Shown: positions 35,331-46,999, numbered from the stretch's first letter. The stretch is DNA of 64,000 nt from Proteles cristata cristata (GCA_017311185.1 JAESUZ010000756.1:2894501-2958500); one strand, 5' to 3'. The notes: generated by a model not told the origin, from the sequence alone. A program made the numbers and translations.

Positions 35331-35539
35331 AAAAATTTTTAATGTATATTTATTTTTAAGAAGATAGAGAGACAGAGTGCAAGGAGGGGCGGGGCAGAGC
35401 GGGAGACGTAGGATCCGAAGCAGGCTCCCGGCTCAGAGCTGTCAGCAGAGAACCTGAGTTGAGGCTTGAACTCATGGACGGTGAGACAATGACCTGAGCT
35501 GATATTGGATGCTTAACTGACTGAGCCACCCAGGCACCT
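35331..35539 (-). mobile_element. CAN-SINE
   Basis: Antisense copy: TTTATTTTTAAGAAGATAGA, CCGGCTCAGAGCTGTCAGC, TTAACTGACTGAGCCACCC. Duplication CTCCCCTACTTTT (35317-35329) / CTCCCCTATTTTT (35540-35552). Confidence 0.93.
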
Positions 35540-35929
35540 CTCCCCTATTTTTCCTCTAATTTTTTTTCTGAAATGTTCATCCATTCTCACGGAAGGTTTC
35601 TTTACTCCTTTAGAGAAATTTATTTTGCAAGAACTTAAAATAAGTAGTTCTCGCATCAGTTCCTGGGTAACTGTTAATTCACCAGATGTAGGAGGCAGGT
35701 TTCCTACAGCTGCACATAATTGAGTTCAGTTAGTCATCAGATCTCAAGAATTACTCTAATATTTAACCCCAAGCAACACTTTCAATGTCACTGAATTCTC
35801 CAGGCTTACAGAGTCTAGAATGCAAAAGCCCTGTTGGGAGCTTTGAAATTTATCTTGTCAGGTGTATTTGGCAAAGATTACTTGAAAGAGGATGCAAATT
35901 ATGTCTCCTTGCAGTGATTTCTGCAATAA

Positions 35930-36100
35930 TGTTTTACATTTATGTGGTGCAATATACTTCTCGTAACATGCTCATGCATGTAATTTCACTGGGTCCTTCA
36001 ACATCCCTTTGAAACAGAGAGGCAGTTTTTATTTTTCACACTTTATCTAGTAAGACAATAGTGGCTTGGATTTGTTAAATAACTTGTCCCATTTTATCTG
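35930..36100 (-). mobile_element. MIR relic
   Basis: ACATTTATGTGGTGCAATAT, CCTTTGAAACAGAGAGGCAG, TTAAATAACTTGTCCC follow antisense MIR order. Confidence 0.5.
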
Positions 36101-36299
36101 CTAAATATTTATTGAGCATATACCATCAGAAGACAGTGAATTAAGCTTTCTAACTTAAATAAAGCACACAGAGCAAAGGACTTACCGCCATCAAGCAGAG
36201 GAATGATCATTATCCAAGTAACTCTGTAAGAAGGTATGGCCTGGGGAGTATCTTTTATGGGAAGTATAACCATCCCTTGACATTCATTAGAAAGGAGAA

Positions 36300-36430
36300 T
36301 TTGAGCATGAGGTTTGGAGTCAGTGAAGTTCCTTGGAATTTTCCTTCTCTGAGACTCGGATTCTTTATCTATAAAATGGAGATGAAATGGGCTGTCAATA
36401 AAATAGTTCTTAGAGTCTGAATATCTTTGT
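36300..36430 (+). mobile_element. MIR relic
   Basis: TTTGGAGTCAGTGAAG, CTGAGACTCGGATTCTTTAT and CTATAAAATGGAGATG match sense MIR. Confidence 0.55.
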
Positions 36431-36439
36431 TTACAGTCT

Positions 36440-37248
36440 GCCACTACCACTTCGCAGGTCTATAAACTTTCTGTGTTACTGAACCTTTCTATATTCTGTT
36501 TTTTGTTTTGTCATTATATAGGAATAACACATCATAGGTATTTTGTGGATATTAATGAGATGAAGCTACACAGTACCCACTGTCTAGTAAAGTCTCAGTG
36601 TAAGTTGCCATCATTATTACAGTACTAAAATAGTATGTTTGAAGCTCAAAAAAGACTTGATTGACAATATGACAATGAATGAGTTTTGAGCGGTAGGTTG
36701 GATTATGTTTGGCAGATATGCGGGATATCCTTGATGTTATCATCAAGTTATCATCTTACATATGAATTGCTAGTATGTATGAACCTTATGATAGTTTCTG
36801 GTACCCAATAAAAGCCTAATAAATATTTATTGAATAAATGAGTCAATAGATGAATGCTTGAATGGAAGATATCTCCCTTTTTCACAGACTTCAAGGACTT
36901 GTAACAGGCTTGTGTGGAGACAAAAGTGCTTATTGCCGAAGGCAAAGGTGTAACTTCAGTAAAGACCATCTGGGCTGAAGGAGACATTGCGGGGAAATAT
37001 CTGGCCCATTCTTTTGGTTGCAATAGTTACACTTCAGTCTCTCTGTGCAATTAACTATCTCTACTAGATACATGTGAAGCTTTGGCCCTTTCCAGAAATG
37101 AACATCAAAATGCAGAAAGCAAGCATCATGTGATTGGAAGAAGACAGATCCACTAACTGGCTGTCTCATTGTGAGCTGATCCTAGACCAGCAGTGCCAGC
37201 TTGAGAATCCTGAGATGCTTTGGCCTTGCAGAGAATTTCTCAGGAATC
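36440..37248. other. Mostly unique sequence with a small L2-like end
   Basis: CCTAATAAATATTTATTGAATAAATGAG at 36812-36840 is an L2/MIR-like 3' end (plus). Nothing else is recognised. Confidence 0.45.
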
Positions 37249-37810
37249 TGTTCCCTTACTATCTCTAATCAGGAGACAATGAAGAGCTAATGACCAGTAC
37301 CCTAGATGGTAGAACCCATCTTATCATATAGGTTTTATTATGATTCAAGTGTGGTGAGGCTGACAGATCAGAGACAACTGCCATTGAAAGATGGTTTATA
37401 ATACTTGCAGATCCCAAATGGCCCACCACACCACCAGGGACACTGGGGTTGGTCAGGAGGCAGGGGGAGATGGGAACACAGTGGTCAGGAGGCTTTTTTG
37501 TGGTTTCTGCAGGCAAGTCAGGGTAAACAAGTTTAGGATTGGCTGGATTAAAGAATTTCGGTTGGCTCTGGGGCACAGAGGCTGTCCCTCTATGTCTGGT
37601 GCCTGGCTGTGAGGTGACTAAGGCAGGTAGATAGTTAACTGGGCTGAGAGAGCCCAATAAAGGAGGTGGATGGGGTGTAAGCTCTGAACTAATTGGCTTG
37701 CATATGAAAGGCTTGCTCACACACCGCTTGTTTACTTTCTCCAGGACTTGGCTCACCCTGAGTGGGGCGGACATTCCAGGGTCACCAAATCTCCAGGTGC
37801 CAAAGCATCA
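37249..37810 (-). mobile_element. Probable solo LTR (class I-like endogenous retrovirus)
   Basis: A 562-bp block bounded by TG (37249-37250) and CA (37809-37810) carries LTR-like signals on the minus strand: a TATAAACC box (about 37394-37402) and, some 60 bp downstream, AATAAAAC (about 37333-37340), a spacing like the TATA-to-polyadenylation distance in retroviral LTRs. GAATC (37244-37248) and GAATA (37811-37815) could be a 5-bp target duplication with one change. It contains the window's longest open frame (169 codons, minus), which is proline-rich and not a known protein. No retroviral genes adjoin it. Confidence 0.45.
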
Positions 37811-37954
37811 GAATACATAATGTAAAAGATCTTTCTAACATAGAAACAAAGATAGTTTACATTTTTACAGGTTCATGTACTCTTATATCTTTAAGGGAGA
37901 CCATGGAATACTAATAGTAAGTACTATTTATTGAAGACCTAACATACACTAGAT

Positions 37955-38178
37955 TTAAAAAATTGTTTTTTATGTCTTTATTTTATTTTGAGAGAGAGAG
38001 AGAGACAGAGAGTGAGCAGGGGAGGGTCAGAGAGAGAGGGAGACACAGAACCTGAAGCAGGCTCCAGGCTCTGAGCTGTCAGCACAGAGCCCGACACGGG
38101 GCTCGAACCCACGGACTGTGAGATCATGACCTGAGACAACGTTGGACACTTAACCAACTGAGCCACCCAGGTGCCCCA
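37955..38178 (-). mobile_element. CAN-SINE
   Basis: Antisense copy with TTTATTTTATTTTGAGAGAG, CCCGACACGGGGCTCGAACC and TTAACCAACTGAGCCACCCA. A perfect 14-bp duplication AACATACACTAGAT lies at 37941-37954 and 38179-38192. Confidence 0.95.
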
Positions 38179-38192
38179 AACATACACTAGAT

Positions 38193-39784
38193 CTTGAATA
38201 ATCACTTAACATACTTTCCCCCCCAATAATCTGGATGTTAGTTTTAAAAACAAAAGGTCTACATTGTCTCAAATATTTGCAGTAGTTAAGAGGGAGTAGA
38301 TACAGTCTCTGAGGTCCAAAAGACAGAACAACAAATCAGTGAGCGAAAATCAGAGGAAGGCAGAACATAGCCCTATGTATGGAAGTCTTCATGATGAATA
38401 GAACTTTTCAAAATGGAACATGTCATATGACATAAAGAAACTTCCATCACAGGACACATTAATACTCCTACCTGTCACTCAATCCAGAGAATTCCTACAG
38501 ACACTGGAACTTTCAACCAAGTGACTCATAGGGTTCCATTAGATCCAAGACTTCAAGCTTCCCAGCCATAAAATGTCCATAAAAGTCTTCAAAATTAGAG
38601 GCAATCTGAAAATAAACTTTCACTGACTGCTGACTCTCCAACTGTTAAAATCAGTTTGGGACATATTGATGAACTTCTGAGATATAGAAAAAACTTGGGA
38701 ATTTTATCCCCTCTCCCCACCAAAATTGAACACAGGAAGATGTCCTGAAGGTCCATATTGGCAAAGCAGTTTGCTGCTTTTAACAAAGCCATTTTAACAT
38801 TCCCAGTAAAGGGAAATTATGGAGTTAGAATTATATTCAAGATTTAAGTTATAGCTAGTTAATACCTCTATAACCATTTTATTTGATGAAATACTAATCT
38901 CACCTCCTCCCTCCACCAATTTCTTCCATCCACGAGTTTGATGAACTGACTGAAAGTATTGTGTGTAAGAAAGAAATCTGCAAATGATTGAGGCAGACGT
39001 ACTCTTGCTTACATAAAACCCATACTGAAAGAAATTTCAAATGGTGACAGCATGTTCTAATGATTCTAAGGAAATTGGCCAACCTAACATTTATACATTA
39101 TATTACAATGTTACTTTTAAAGATTAATTTAATTAAAACACAAATTTATCTTTTTCCGTAAAGGACCATCGTTTAATAAGTCAAAGTAGGTAATTTTACC
39201 CCAATTCATCTCCTACTCAGTGACAATTGTATTTTTTTTTCCGTTGGAATAATTGCCTATTGGTGTAATGTACCTCATACATTCCCATTTTGCATAGCAA
39301 CCTCCTAGCTTAACCATTTTGCCTCAAAATCAGCAATCTGGGTACATTATATGTTGTAGTCCCCTCCCCCCACCTATCACCGTAATGCTCTGTATTGCCT
39401 AGCAAAGGGTCTGACCCACAGTAGGTGCTCAATAAATATTACGTTATTCAACATAATAAATTAATGTGGGGTAACATCGAACCTCTGTCTCATTTGGCAG
39501 AGCTCAAAGACCTAGGGGGAAGAGCTGAATCTCAAACGATGTGGAATGCTAGTTTACTCCATTTATTATCTCACTGTTTGTGATCAGCCCTTGAATCCCT
39601 GGCAGGAACATCTTCACCTCACCAGGCCAGACCGGTCAAGACAAAAGCCTGGGCCAGAATCAAGGGATGTGTGTGACTTCTGAGCAGGAGGCAAACCTCA
39701 GAAGGCAGACCACAGTGCCAGGAAATCTGAAACCCATCTGGAACTGCAGAACCCTCTCTGAGTAAGCCGTTGCCTGAAGCAGAC
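38193..39784. other. Unique sequence with a small L2/MIR-like end
   Basis: GACCCACAGTAGGTGCTCAATAAATATT near 39412-39440 is an ancient L2/MIR 3' end in plus orientation. The rest is unrecognised, with no coding evidence. Confidence 0.5.
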
Positions 39785-40218
39785 TCCTTTTACCTCTTTT
39801 TAAAAGTGTATTTATTTAAATTCAAGTTAGTTAACATACAGTGTAATACTGGTTTCAGGAGTAGAAGCCAGTGAGTCATCACTTACACATGACACCAGTG
39901 CTCATCCCAATAAGTGCCCTCCTTAATGCCCATCCCCCATTTAGACCGTCTTCCCACCCAAGACCATGCCAGCAACCGTCAGTTTGTTCTCTGTATTTAA
40001 CAGACTCTTGTGGTTTACCTCCCTCTCTGTTTTATATTATTTTTCCTTCCTTCCCCCTATGTTCACCTGTTTTGTTTCTGAAATTCAACATATGTGTGAA
40101 ATCATATGATATTTGTCTTTCTCTGATTTATTTCGCTTAGCATGATATACTCTAGTTCCATCCACGTTGCTGCAAATAGCAAGATTTCATTCATTTTGAT
40201 CTCCAAGTGGTATTCTAT

Positions 40219-40285
40219 TGTGTAGAATATATATATATTTATATATATATATATTTACACACATACACACATATATGTATATGTA
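40219..40285. repeat. (AT)n within L1
   Basis: AT repeats with CACACA interruptions, in the place where the L1 end normally has a short TATATA stretch. Confidence 0.85.
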
Positions 40286-40599
40286 TTACATCTTCTTAAT
40301 CCATTCATCATTCATCAGATTCATCAGTCCATTCACTGATTGGTCTCTTTCCATAATTTGGTTATTGTTGATAACACTGCTATAAACAGTGGGGTGCATG
40401 TGCCTCTTCAAATGCAAGTTTGTATCCTTTGGATAAAAACCTAGTAGTATAATTATTGGATCATAGCGTAGTTCTATTTTCAATTTTTTGAGGAACCTTC
40501 ATGCTGTTTTCCACAGTAATTGCACCAGTTTGCATTCCCACCAACAGTGCAAAAGGGTTTCCCTTTCTCTGCATCCTTCCCAACATCTGTTGTTTCCCA

Positions 40600-40638
40600 A
40601 GGTGTGAGGTGGTATCTGACAGGTGTGAGGTGGTATCT
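40600..40638. repeat. 21-bp tandem duplication in L1
   Basis: AGGTGTGAGGTGGTATCT occurs at 40600-40617 and 40621-40638. Confidence 0.95.
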
Positions 40639-40999
40639 TATTGTGGTTTTGATTTGTATTTCCGTGATGATGAGTGATCTTTAGCATCTTTTCAGAAGAT
40701 GGATAACAGACATCTGGATGTCTTCTTTGGAAAAGTGCTCGTTCATATCTTCTGCCCATTTCTTCACTGGATTATTTGGTTTTAGGGTGTTGAATTTATT
40801 AAGTTATTTGTAGGTTTTGGATTCTAACCCTTTATCTGATGTGTCATCTGCAAATATCTTCTCCCATTTAATTGAGTACGTTTTGGTTTTGTTGATTGTT
40901 TTCTTCTCTGTGCAGAAGCTTTTTATCTTGTTGAGGTCCCAATAGTTCATTTTTGGTTTTATTTCCCTTGACTCTGGACATATGCCTAGTAAAACGTTG

Positions 41000-41048
41000 C
41001 TTCAGCTAAAATAAAGAGGTATTTTAGCTTCAGCTAAAATAAAGAGGT
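41000..41048. repeat. 28-bp-period tandem duplication in L1
   Basis: A 21-bp block starting CTTCAGCTAAAATAAAGAGG at 41000 recurs at 41028, separated by ATTTTAG. Confidence 0.95.
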
Positions 41049-42722
41049 TTGTCCTGTGGGATTTCGATGGTTTCTTGTCTCATGGTTATGTCGTTCATCC
41101 AGTTTGAACTTATTTTTCTATATAGTACAAGCAAGTGGCCCTTGCTGCTTCTTCTACACATCGCTGTCCAGTTTTCCCAGCACCATTTGCTGAAGACATT
41201 TTTCATCGGATATTCTTTCCTGCTTTGTCAAAGATTAGTTGGCTGCCCATTTGTGGGTTCATTTCTGGGTTGTCTATTTTGTTGCACTGTTTTATGTGTC
41301 TGTTTTTGTGCCAGTACCATCCTGTCTTGATGATTACAGCTTTGTAATTCAGTTGGATTCTGGAATTATGATGCCTCCAGCTTTGGTTTTCTTTTTCAAC
41401 ATTACTTTGGCTATTTGGGGTCTTTTCTGTTTCCATAAAAACTTTAGGATTATTTGTTCAAACTGTGTGAAAAATGCTGGTGTTATTTTGATAGGATTGC
41501 ATTGAATGTGTTGATTGTTTTGCATAATATAAACATCTTAACAATATTTATTCTTCTAATCCATGAGCATGGGGTGTTTTTCCATTTCTTTCTGTCTTCT
41601 TCAATATCTTTCATATGCTTCCTATTGTTTTCAGTATATAGATCTCTTATGTCTTTGGTTAGGTTTACTCCTAGGATTCTTATGTTGTGGTTTGTAAATG
41701 GGATCAATTCCTTGATTTCTCTTTCTGCTTCCTCATTATTGGAGTATAGAAATACAACCAATTTGTGTACACTTATTTTATATCCTGTGACTTTGCTGAA
41801 GTTAAGTATCAGTTCTAGCAGTTTTTTGGTTTGTTTTTTGTCTTTCTGGTGGAGTCTTTGGGTTTTCCATTTAGACTATCATGTCATGTGAGAAGAATGA
41901 AAGTTTGACTTCTTTGCTAATTTGTATGCCTTCTATTTCTTTTGGTTACCTGATTGCTGAGGCTAAGACTTCCAGTACTATGTTGACCAAAATGGTGAGA
42001 GTGGACATCCCTGTCTTGTTCCTGACCATAGGGGGAAAGCTCTCAGATTTTCCCCATTGCGGATGATATTAGCCATGGGCCTTCATATATGGCCTGTATG
42101 ATGTTGAGGAATGTTTTTTCTATTTCTACTTCCTTGATGGTTTTTATTGGAAAAGGATGCTAATTTTGTCAAATGCTTTTTCTGCATCTATTCAGAAGGT
42201 CATATGATTCTTACCCTTTCTTTTATTAATTTGGTATATTGCACTGATTGATTTGTAATATTGAACCAGCCCTTCAGCCTAGGAGCAAATCCCATTTGAT
42301 CATGGTGAATAATTTTCTTAATGTACTATTGAATTCAATTTGCTTGTATCTTGTTGAGAATTTTGGAATCCAGGGTAATTAGGGAGATTAGCCTACAACT
42401 CCCCTTTTTAGTGGGGTTTTGTCTGGTTTTGGAATCAATGTAATGATGGCTTCATAGAATGAGTTAAGAAGCTTTCTTTGCATTTCTATTTTTTGGAACA
42501 CTTTGAGAAGAAGTATTGACTTTTCTTTAAATGTCTGGTAGATTTCTTCTTTAATTTCCTGGTTAAACCATTCATTTGTTAGTAGGATATTCTTTAACCT
42601 CCATGTATTATGGGTTTTCTAAATTTTTTCCTGTGGTTGATTTCAATTTTCACAGCACTGTGATCTGAAAATATGCATGGTATGATCTCTATCTTTTTGT
42701 ACATATTGAAGTCTGATTTATG

Positions 42723-42950
42723 TTTTTTTTTTTAATTTTTTTAATGTTTTATTTATTTCTAGGAGAGAGAGAGAGACAGCATGAGCAGGGGAGGGTCAGA
42801 GAGAGAGGGAGTCACAGACTCTGAAACAGGCTTCAGGCTCTGAGCTGACAGTCAGCACAGAGCCCGACGCGGGGCTCGAACCCACGAACCACGAGATCAT
42901 GACTTAAGCGAAAGTCGGACGCTTAACCGACTAAGCCACCCAGGCGCCCC
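42723..42950 (-). mobile_element. CAN-SINE, young subfamily, inside the inverted L1
   Basis: Antisense copy with TTTATTTCTAGGAGAGAG, CCCGACGCGGGGCTCGAACC and CCACCCAGGCGCCCC. A perfect 16-bp duplication TGAAGTCTGATTTATG lies at 42707-42722 and 42951-42966. It post-dates the L1. Confidence 0.96.
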
Positions 42951-43167
42951 TGAAGTCTGATTTATGACCCAATATGTGATCTATTCTGGAGAACATTCTT
43001 CTGTTTTAGGATGAAATGTTCTAAATATATCTGCTAAGTCCATCTGGTCCAGTGTGTCAGTCAAAGCAACTGTTTCCTTGTTGATTTTCTATTTAGATAT
43101 CTCTCCATTGCTGAAGAGTATTGAAGTCTCCTTTAACATTATGATATTATTATCCATGAGTGTCCTT

Positions 43168-43195
43168 ATGTTTGTCATTAATTGATGACAAACAT
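43168..43195. repeat. Perfect 11-bp inverted repeat at the L1 inversion junction
   Basis: ATGTTTGTCAT, a 6-base loop TAATTG, then ATGACAAACAT. It lies exactly where L1 sequence switches strand. Confidence 0.95.
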
Positions 43196-44006
43196 AATTG
43201 ATATATATATATATGAAATAGAAGATGAAATTATGGAAACTAATAAAGCTGGAAAAAGAGGGAAAGAAAATTATTAGATCACAAAGGGAGACATAGGAAA
43301 CTAAGTGATTCTGTCAAAGGAAACAATATCCATATCATAGGAGTTCCATAAGAAGAATAACAGGAAAAGAGGGCAAAAGGTTTATTTGAACAAATCATAG
43401 CTGAGAGCTTTCCTAATCTGGAAAAGGAAATAGGCTTTCAAGTCCAAGAAACATAGAAAACTCCCCTCAAAATCAACAATGACAGGTCAATACCAACACA
43501 TATCATAGGGGAACTTGCAAAATACAAAGATAAAATGAGAATTCTGAAAAAACTAGGGAAAAAAGGTCCTTGGCCTACAAAGGCAGACACATAAGTTTAG
43601 TAGCAGACCTGTCGACTGAAGCCTGAAGGCCAGAAGGGAGTGGCAGGAGATATTCAATGTACTAAATGGGAAAAATATACAGCCAACAATCCTTTATCCA
43701 TCAAGGCTGTCCTTCAGAATAAGAGAGCTAAAAACTTTTCCAGACAAACAAAAACTAAAGGAGTTTGTGAACACTAAACTAGTTTTGCAAGAAATTATCA
43801 GGGAGACTCTCTGAGTGGAGAAAAAGAAAAAAGAAAACCAAAGCAGCAAAGACTACAAAGAAAACATCAGCAGAAACACCAACTCCACAGGTAACATAAT
43901 GGCACTAAAGTCCTATCTTTCAATAATCATCTTGAATGTAAATGGACTAAATGCTCCAATTAAAAGACATAGGGTAACAGAATGGATAAAATCCATCCAT
44001 CTTCAT

Positions 44007-44043
44007 ACTGCCTACCAGATCCATCTACGTACTGCCTACCAGA
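44007..44043. repeat. 23-bp-period tandem duplication in L1
   Basis: TACTGCCTACCAGA occurs at 44007-44020 (last base T/G region) and 44030-44043. Confidence 0.85.
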
Positions 44044-44294
44044 GACTCATTTTAGACCTAAAGACACCTGCAGATTGATAATAAGTGGATAGAACTCCAT
44101 CTATCATGCTCATGGATGTCCAAAGGAAGCCAGAGTAGTCATCCATATGTCAGATAACCTATATTTTAAAACAAAGACTGTAACAAGAGATTTAAAAAGG
44201 CATTATTTCATAATTAAGAGGTTTATCCATCAAGAAGATCTAACAATTATAAATATTTATGCCCCCCAACTTGAGGAATCCTTTTACCTCTTTT

Positions 44295-44886
44295 GAGACT
44301 TGAATTAATTTAAATGAGGAAGAAATCAGTCTGGCTTAAATAAGCTCCTCCTTTTCTTCTTCCTCCTCCTTTTCCTTCTTTTTTCTCGTAGTCTCTCTCT
44401 GGACATCATAGAGGTTAGGTTAATGGACTTCTTCAACTGAACTCCAAAACAAGTGCTCTGAACATGACATTTAATATCAAAGTAACTACTTTGAATATTT
44501 TACAATGTCCTGTGAGTTTTTACCTCCTTTCAACATCATAATAGCCATACGATATAATGATTTAAGGATAACATCATCAAGGAAGATGAGAAGTAACATT
44601 TTGAACTCAGAGATGTTTACCCTCAAATTTCTCTATCATCACTTTGTTGGCTTTTAGCATCTTGTGACATTATCGCACAGATATTGATATACTGAGGGTT
44701 CTCAGGACATTGTTTCACTAATGCTATGATTTGGGGCCTACACTGGATAACCATAGTCAATAGATTATATACATACTCAATTTACACAGATTATAAATAT
44801 TCAACAGGAGAATATAATGGGAAAATATTCTAATTTTAAAAAATGGTAAGTTATCATGGGATTGGTTTTGTTTATTGGTTTTGATT
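44295..44886. other. Unique sequence
   Basis: A pyrimidine-rich tract of CTTCTTCCTCCTCCTTTTCC type lies near 44350-44385. No gene seen. Confidence 0.5.
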
Positions 44887-44903
44887 AAAAAAAAATAAGA
44901 GTC

Positions 44904-45112
44904 GGGGTCCCTGGGTAGCTCAGTCAATTAAGCGTCCGACTTCAGCTCAGGTCATGCTCTCATAGTTTGTGGATTCAAGCCCTGCATCAGGCTCTGTGCT
45001 GACTGCTTAGAGCCTGGTGCCTCCTTCAGATTCTGTGTCTCCTTCTCTCTCTGCCCCTCTCTCACTCGCACTCTCACTCTGTCTCTCAAAATAAATAAGT
45101 AAAATAAATGTA
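44904..45112 (+). mobile_element. CAN-SINE
   Basis: Sense copy: GGGGTCCCTGGGTAGCTCAG, AGGTCATGCTCTCATAG and tail CAAAATAAATAAGTAAAATA. A-rich duplication ending ATAAGAGTC (44895-44903) / ATAGGAGTC (45122-45130). Confidence 0.93.
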
Positions 45113-45130
45113 AAAAAAAAAATAGGAGTC

Positions 45131-45840
45131 TTGAATAATATTTGTAAGGAGATAGTAGCAAGAGCACTTTGACTCCAGACCCCTTTCTTATAATTAAGAA
45201 GCCTGTAGTGGGCATTGTTGATAGACAAATTAAAAAGAAGAGAGTGGTGAACAAAAGACCCTTAGTAGCCAAACCAAGTGTTTATAGTCAGAACAAAACA
45301 AACTTTATAAGATGAATAGCTATGTAACAACCAATAGCCTTAAAAATAGAGGAAAGGGCTTATGTCGCCAAAACTCACAAAATATTCCCAAAGCAATCTT
45401 TGCTATGTGCAGTGGGTTTTTTTTCTATTTCTTCATATACAGACATTTTTCAAGAAACCTCTGACCTTGAGGGTAATTATTTGATGACAAAGTGAATGAT
45501 GATGATGATGATTATAATGATAATGGCCACCATCACAACATATGTTAAACACTGTAATGCACTGTGATTTTTCTAACCTACCTGCATTTCCTCACCTGGA
45601 AGACTACTTGTTACCAGCTGAAATTATTGGCAAGCACAGTGGAGTTTTTCAACTCTCTTGGACATGTCTCCTATGGAAACAGTATGGAGCTTTAAACAGA
45701 GCCAATCTCTCCTCAAATATATACATTATATGTGCGTGTATATATATATATAAAATGTACATATGTATATATGTATATTTATGTATGCATATATATTTAT
45801 GCATGTTGAATATGCATATATGTGTGTTGTATTATAAAAT
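45131..45840. other. Unique sequence
   Basis: No gene. (GAT)n at 45497-45512 and an AT-rich simple repeat at 45735-45825. Confidence 0.5.
45735..45825. repeat. TATA/CATA-rich simple repeat
   Basis: Imperfect TATG/CATA units over about 90 bp. Confidence 0.85.
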
Positions 45841-46310
45841 ATGAAAATAACATTTCCACATATATTATCTTATTTAAGCTTTGGAGAAACCATGTAAAGC
45901 ATATTTTAATCATCATTTTATATATATTTTTTCATCATTTTATACAATAAAAAGAAAAGAAAAGGAGCACGTGGGTGGCTCAGTTGGTCAGGCATCTGAC
46001 TTCAGCTCAGGTCATGATCTCATCGTTGGTGGGTTCAAGCCCTGCATTGGGCTCTGTGTTGACAGTGCAGAACTTGGAGCCTGTGTCAGATTCTGTATCT
46101 CCCTCTCTCTCTCTCTGCCCCTCCCTTGCTCATACTCTGTCTCTCTCTCTCAAAAATGAATAAACATTATAAAAATGTTTAGAAAAACAATCCCCCCCAA
46201 AGATTCAAGGAGTATAAATGTTCTTCAAAAAGTACAAAAATATCCAACAGCTGTAGCAGGATTCAGATCCAGGTATCTGCTTGTAATTCCTGTTTCACCT
46301 AAGTACCTAA
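45841..46310 (-). mobile_element. MIR relic split by a CAN-SINE
   Basis: 45841-45960 (TATATTATCTTATTTAAGC, TTTGGAGAAACCATGTAAAG) and 46240-46310 (CAACAGCTGTAGCAGGATTC, AGATCCAGGTATCTGC) are two parts of an antisense MIR. Confidence 0.5.
45964..46180 (+). mobile_element. CAN-SINE inside a MIR
   Basis: Sense copy: GGAGCACGTGGGTGGCTCAG, AGGTCATGATCTCATCG, (CT)n and tail CAAAAATGAATAAACATT. Confidence 0.93.
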
Positions 46311-46439
46311 GGGCAGAAGAGTGAGTACATTGTGTGGTTTGAAAAACGGCCAGATATTGTCACAACTAATCTGTCCTTCTGGATGGCCAAGCTTCAATTT
46401 CAAGGATTGCACTAGTAGGTTAGGAAATTATCTCCAGAG

Positions 46440-46610
46440 AGATGCAGGTCTTCATACCAGAGCTGAAAATAGCTTATTATTGTAAAGCCGACATCAATAA
46501 GATGTGTGAACAAGACAAGATACCTAACCTCAGTACAGCCTCAGTTTTCTCGTCTGTAAAGACAGTGAAACTCATTTAATAACTAAATTTGATAAGTTTA
46601 ATTAATTTAA
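46440..46610 (+). mobile_element. MIR relic
   Basis: ACCTAACCTCAGTACAGCCT, CAGTTTTCTCGTCTGTAAAG match the sense MIR core. Confidence 0.6.
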
Positions 46611-46789
46611 GTTAAGGGTGAAGCTAATATACACAATGACTGATGTGATGGTAAAGGATGTCGAGAGACTAGCATAGTTACTTCCATTTAGTAAACAACC
46701 ACTGAAATCAATTGCCAACATTGTACAGAATTTGTGAGGGACTCCAGAATGAAAGCAAGGCTGTTTTTTTTTTTTAACCTCTTAGTTTC

Positions 46790-46999
46790 TTTTTTTTAAA
46801 GATGTTACAGATTTTTAAAAATATTTATTTATTTTTGAGAGAAGAGAGAGAGAGAGAGAGAGAGGAGGGGCAGATACAGAGGGAGACAGAGGATCTGAAG
46901 AAGGCCCTGCAATCACAGGGCTCGAACTTGCAAACTATGAGGTCATGATCTGAGCTGAAGTCGGTCACTTAACCAACTGAGCCACCCAGGCACCCCATT
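46790..46999 (-). mobile_element. CAN-SINE
   Basis: Antisense copy: TATTTATTTATTTTTGAGAG, CACAGGGCTCGAACTTGC, TTAACCAACTGAGCCACCC. Duplication ACCTCTTAGTTTC at 46777-46789 and 47000-47012. Confidence 0.94.

Larger units (their letters stand above)
39801..44278 (-). mobile_element. Carnivore L1 with 5' inversion and perfect 16-bp target-site duplication
   Basis: The 3' portion (39801-43170) is on the minus strand: 3' region at left, then ORF2. A minus-strand peptide at 41483-41761 carries the ORF2-like [16 protein letters not shown]. The 5' portion (about 43196-44278) is on the plus strand: the end of ORF1, the inter-ORF spacer and the start of ORF2 (LNVNGLNAPIKRHR at 43815-44078), ending in AATATTTATGCCCCCCAAC. 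The inverted part stops in ORF2 almost where the direct part begins, so the element is near-continuous but flipped. TCCTTTTACCTCTTTT at 39785-39800 and 44279-44294 is an exact duplication, proving a single insertion. It is disrupted by stops, a SINE and three small tandem duplications. Confidence 0.93.

Noticed and set aside
37180..37220. AGCAGTGCCAGCTTGAGAATCC resembling a MER5-type terminus
   Set aside because: Only a short resemblance, with no partner terminus or body.
37265..37774. 169-codon minus-strand open frame, longest in the window
   Set aside because: Proline/serine-rich with no domain, and it lies within an LTR-like block; length alone is not evidence of a gene.
41454..41891. 145-codon plus-strand hydrophobic frame
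   Set aside because: Antisense of L1 ORF2; such T-rich antisense frames look like membrane proteins by composition only.
43815..44078. 87-codon frame with LNVNGLNAPIKRHR
   Set aside because: It is the start of L1 ORF2, part of the inverted L1, not a host gene.
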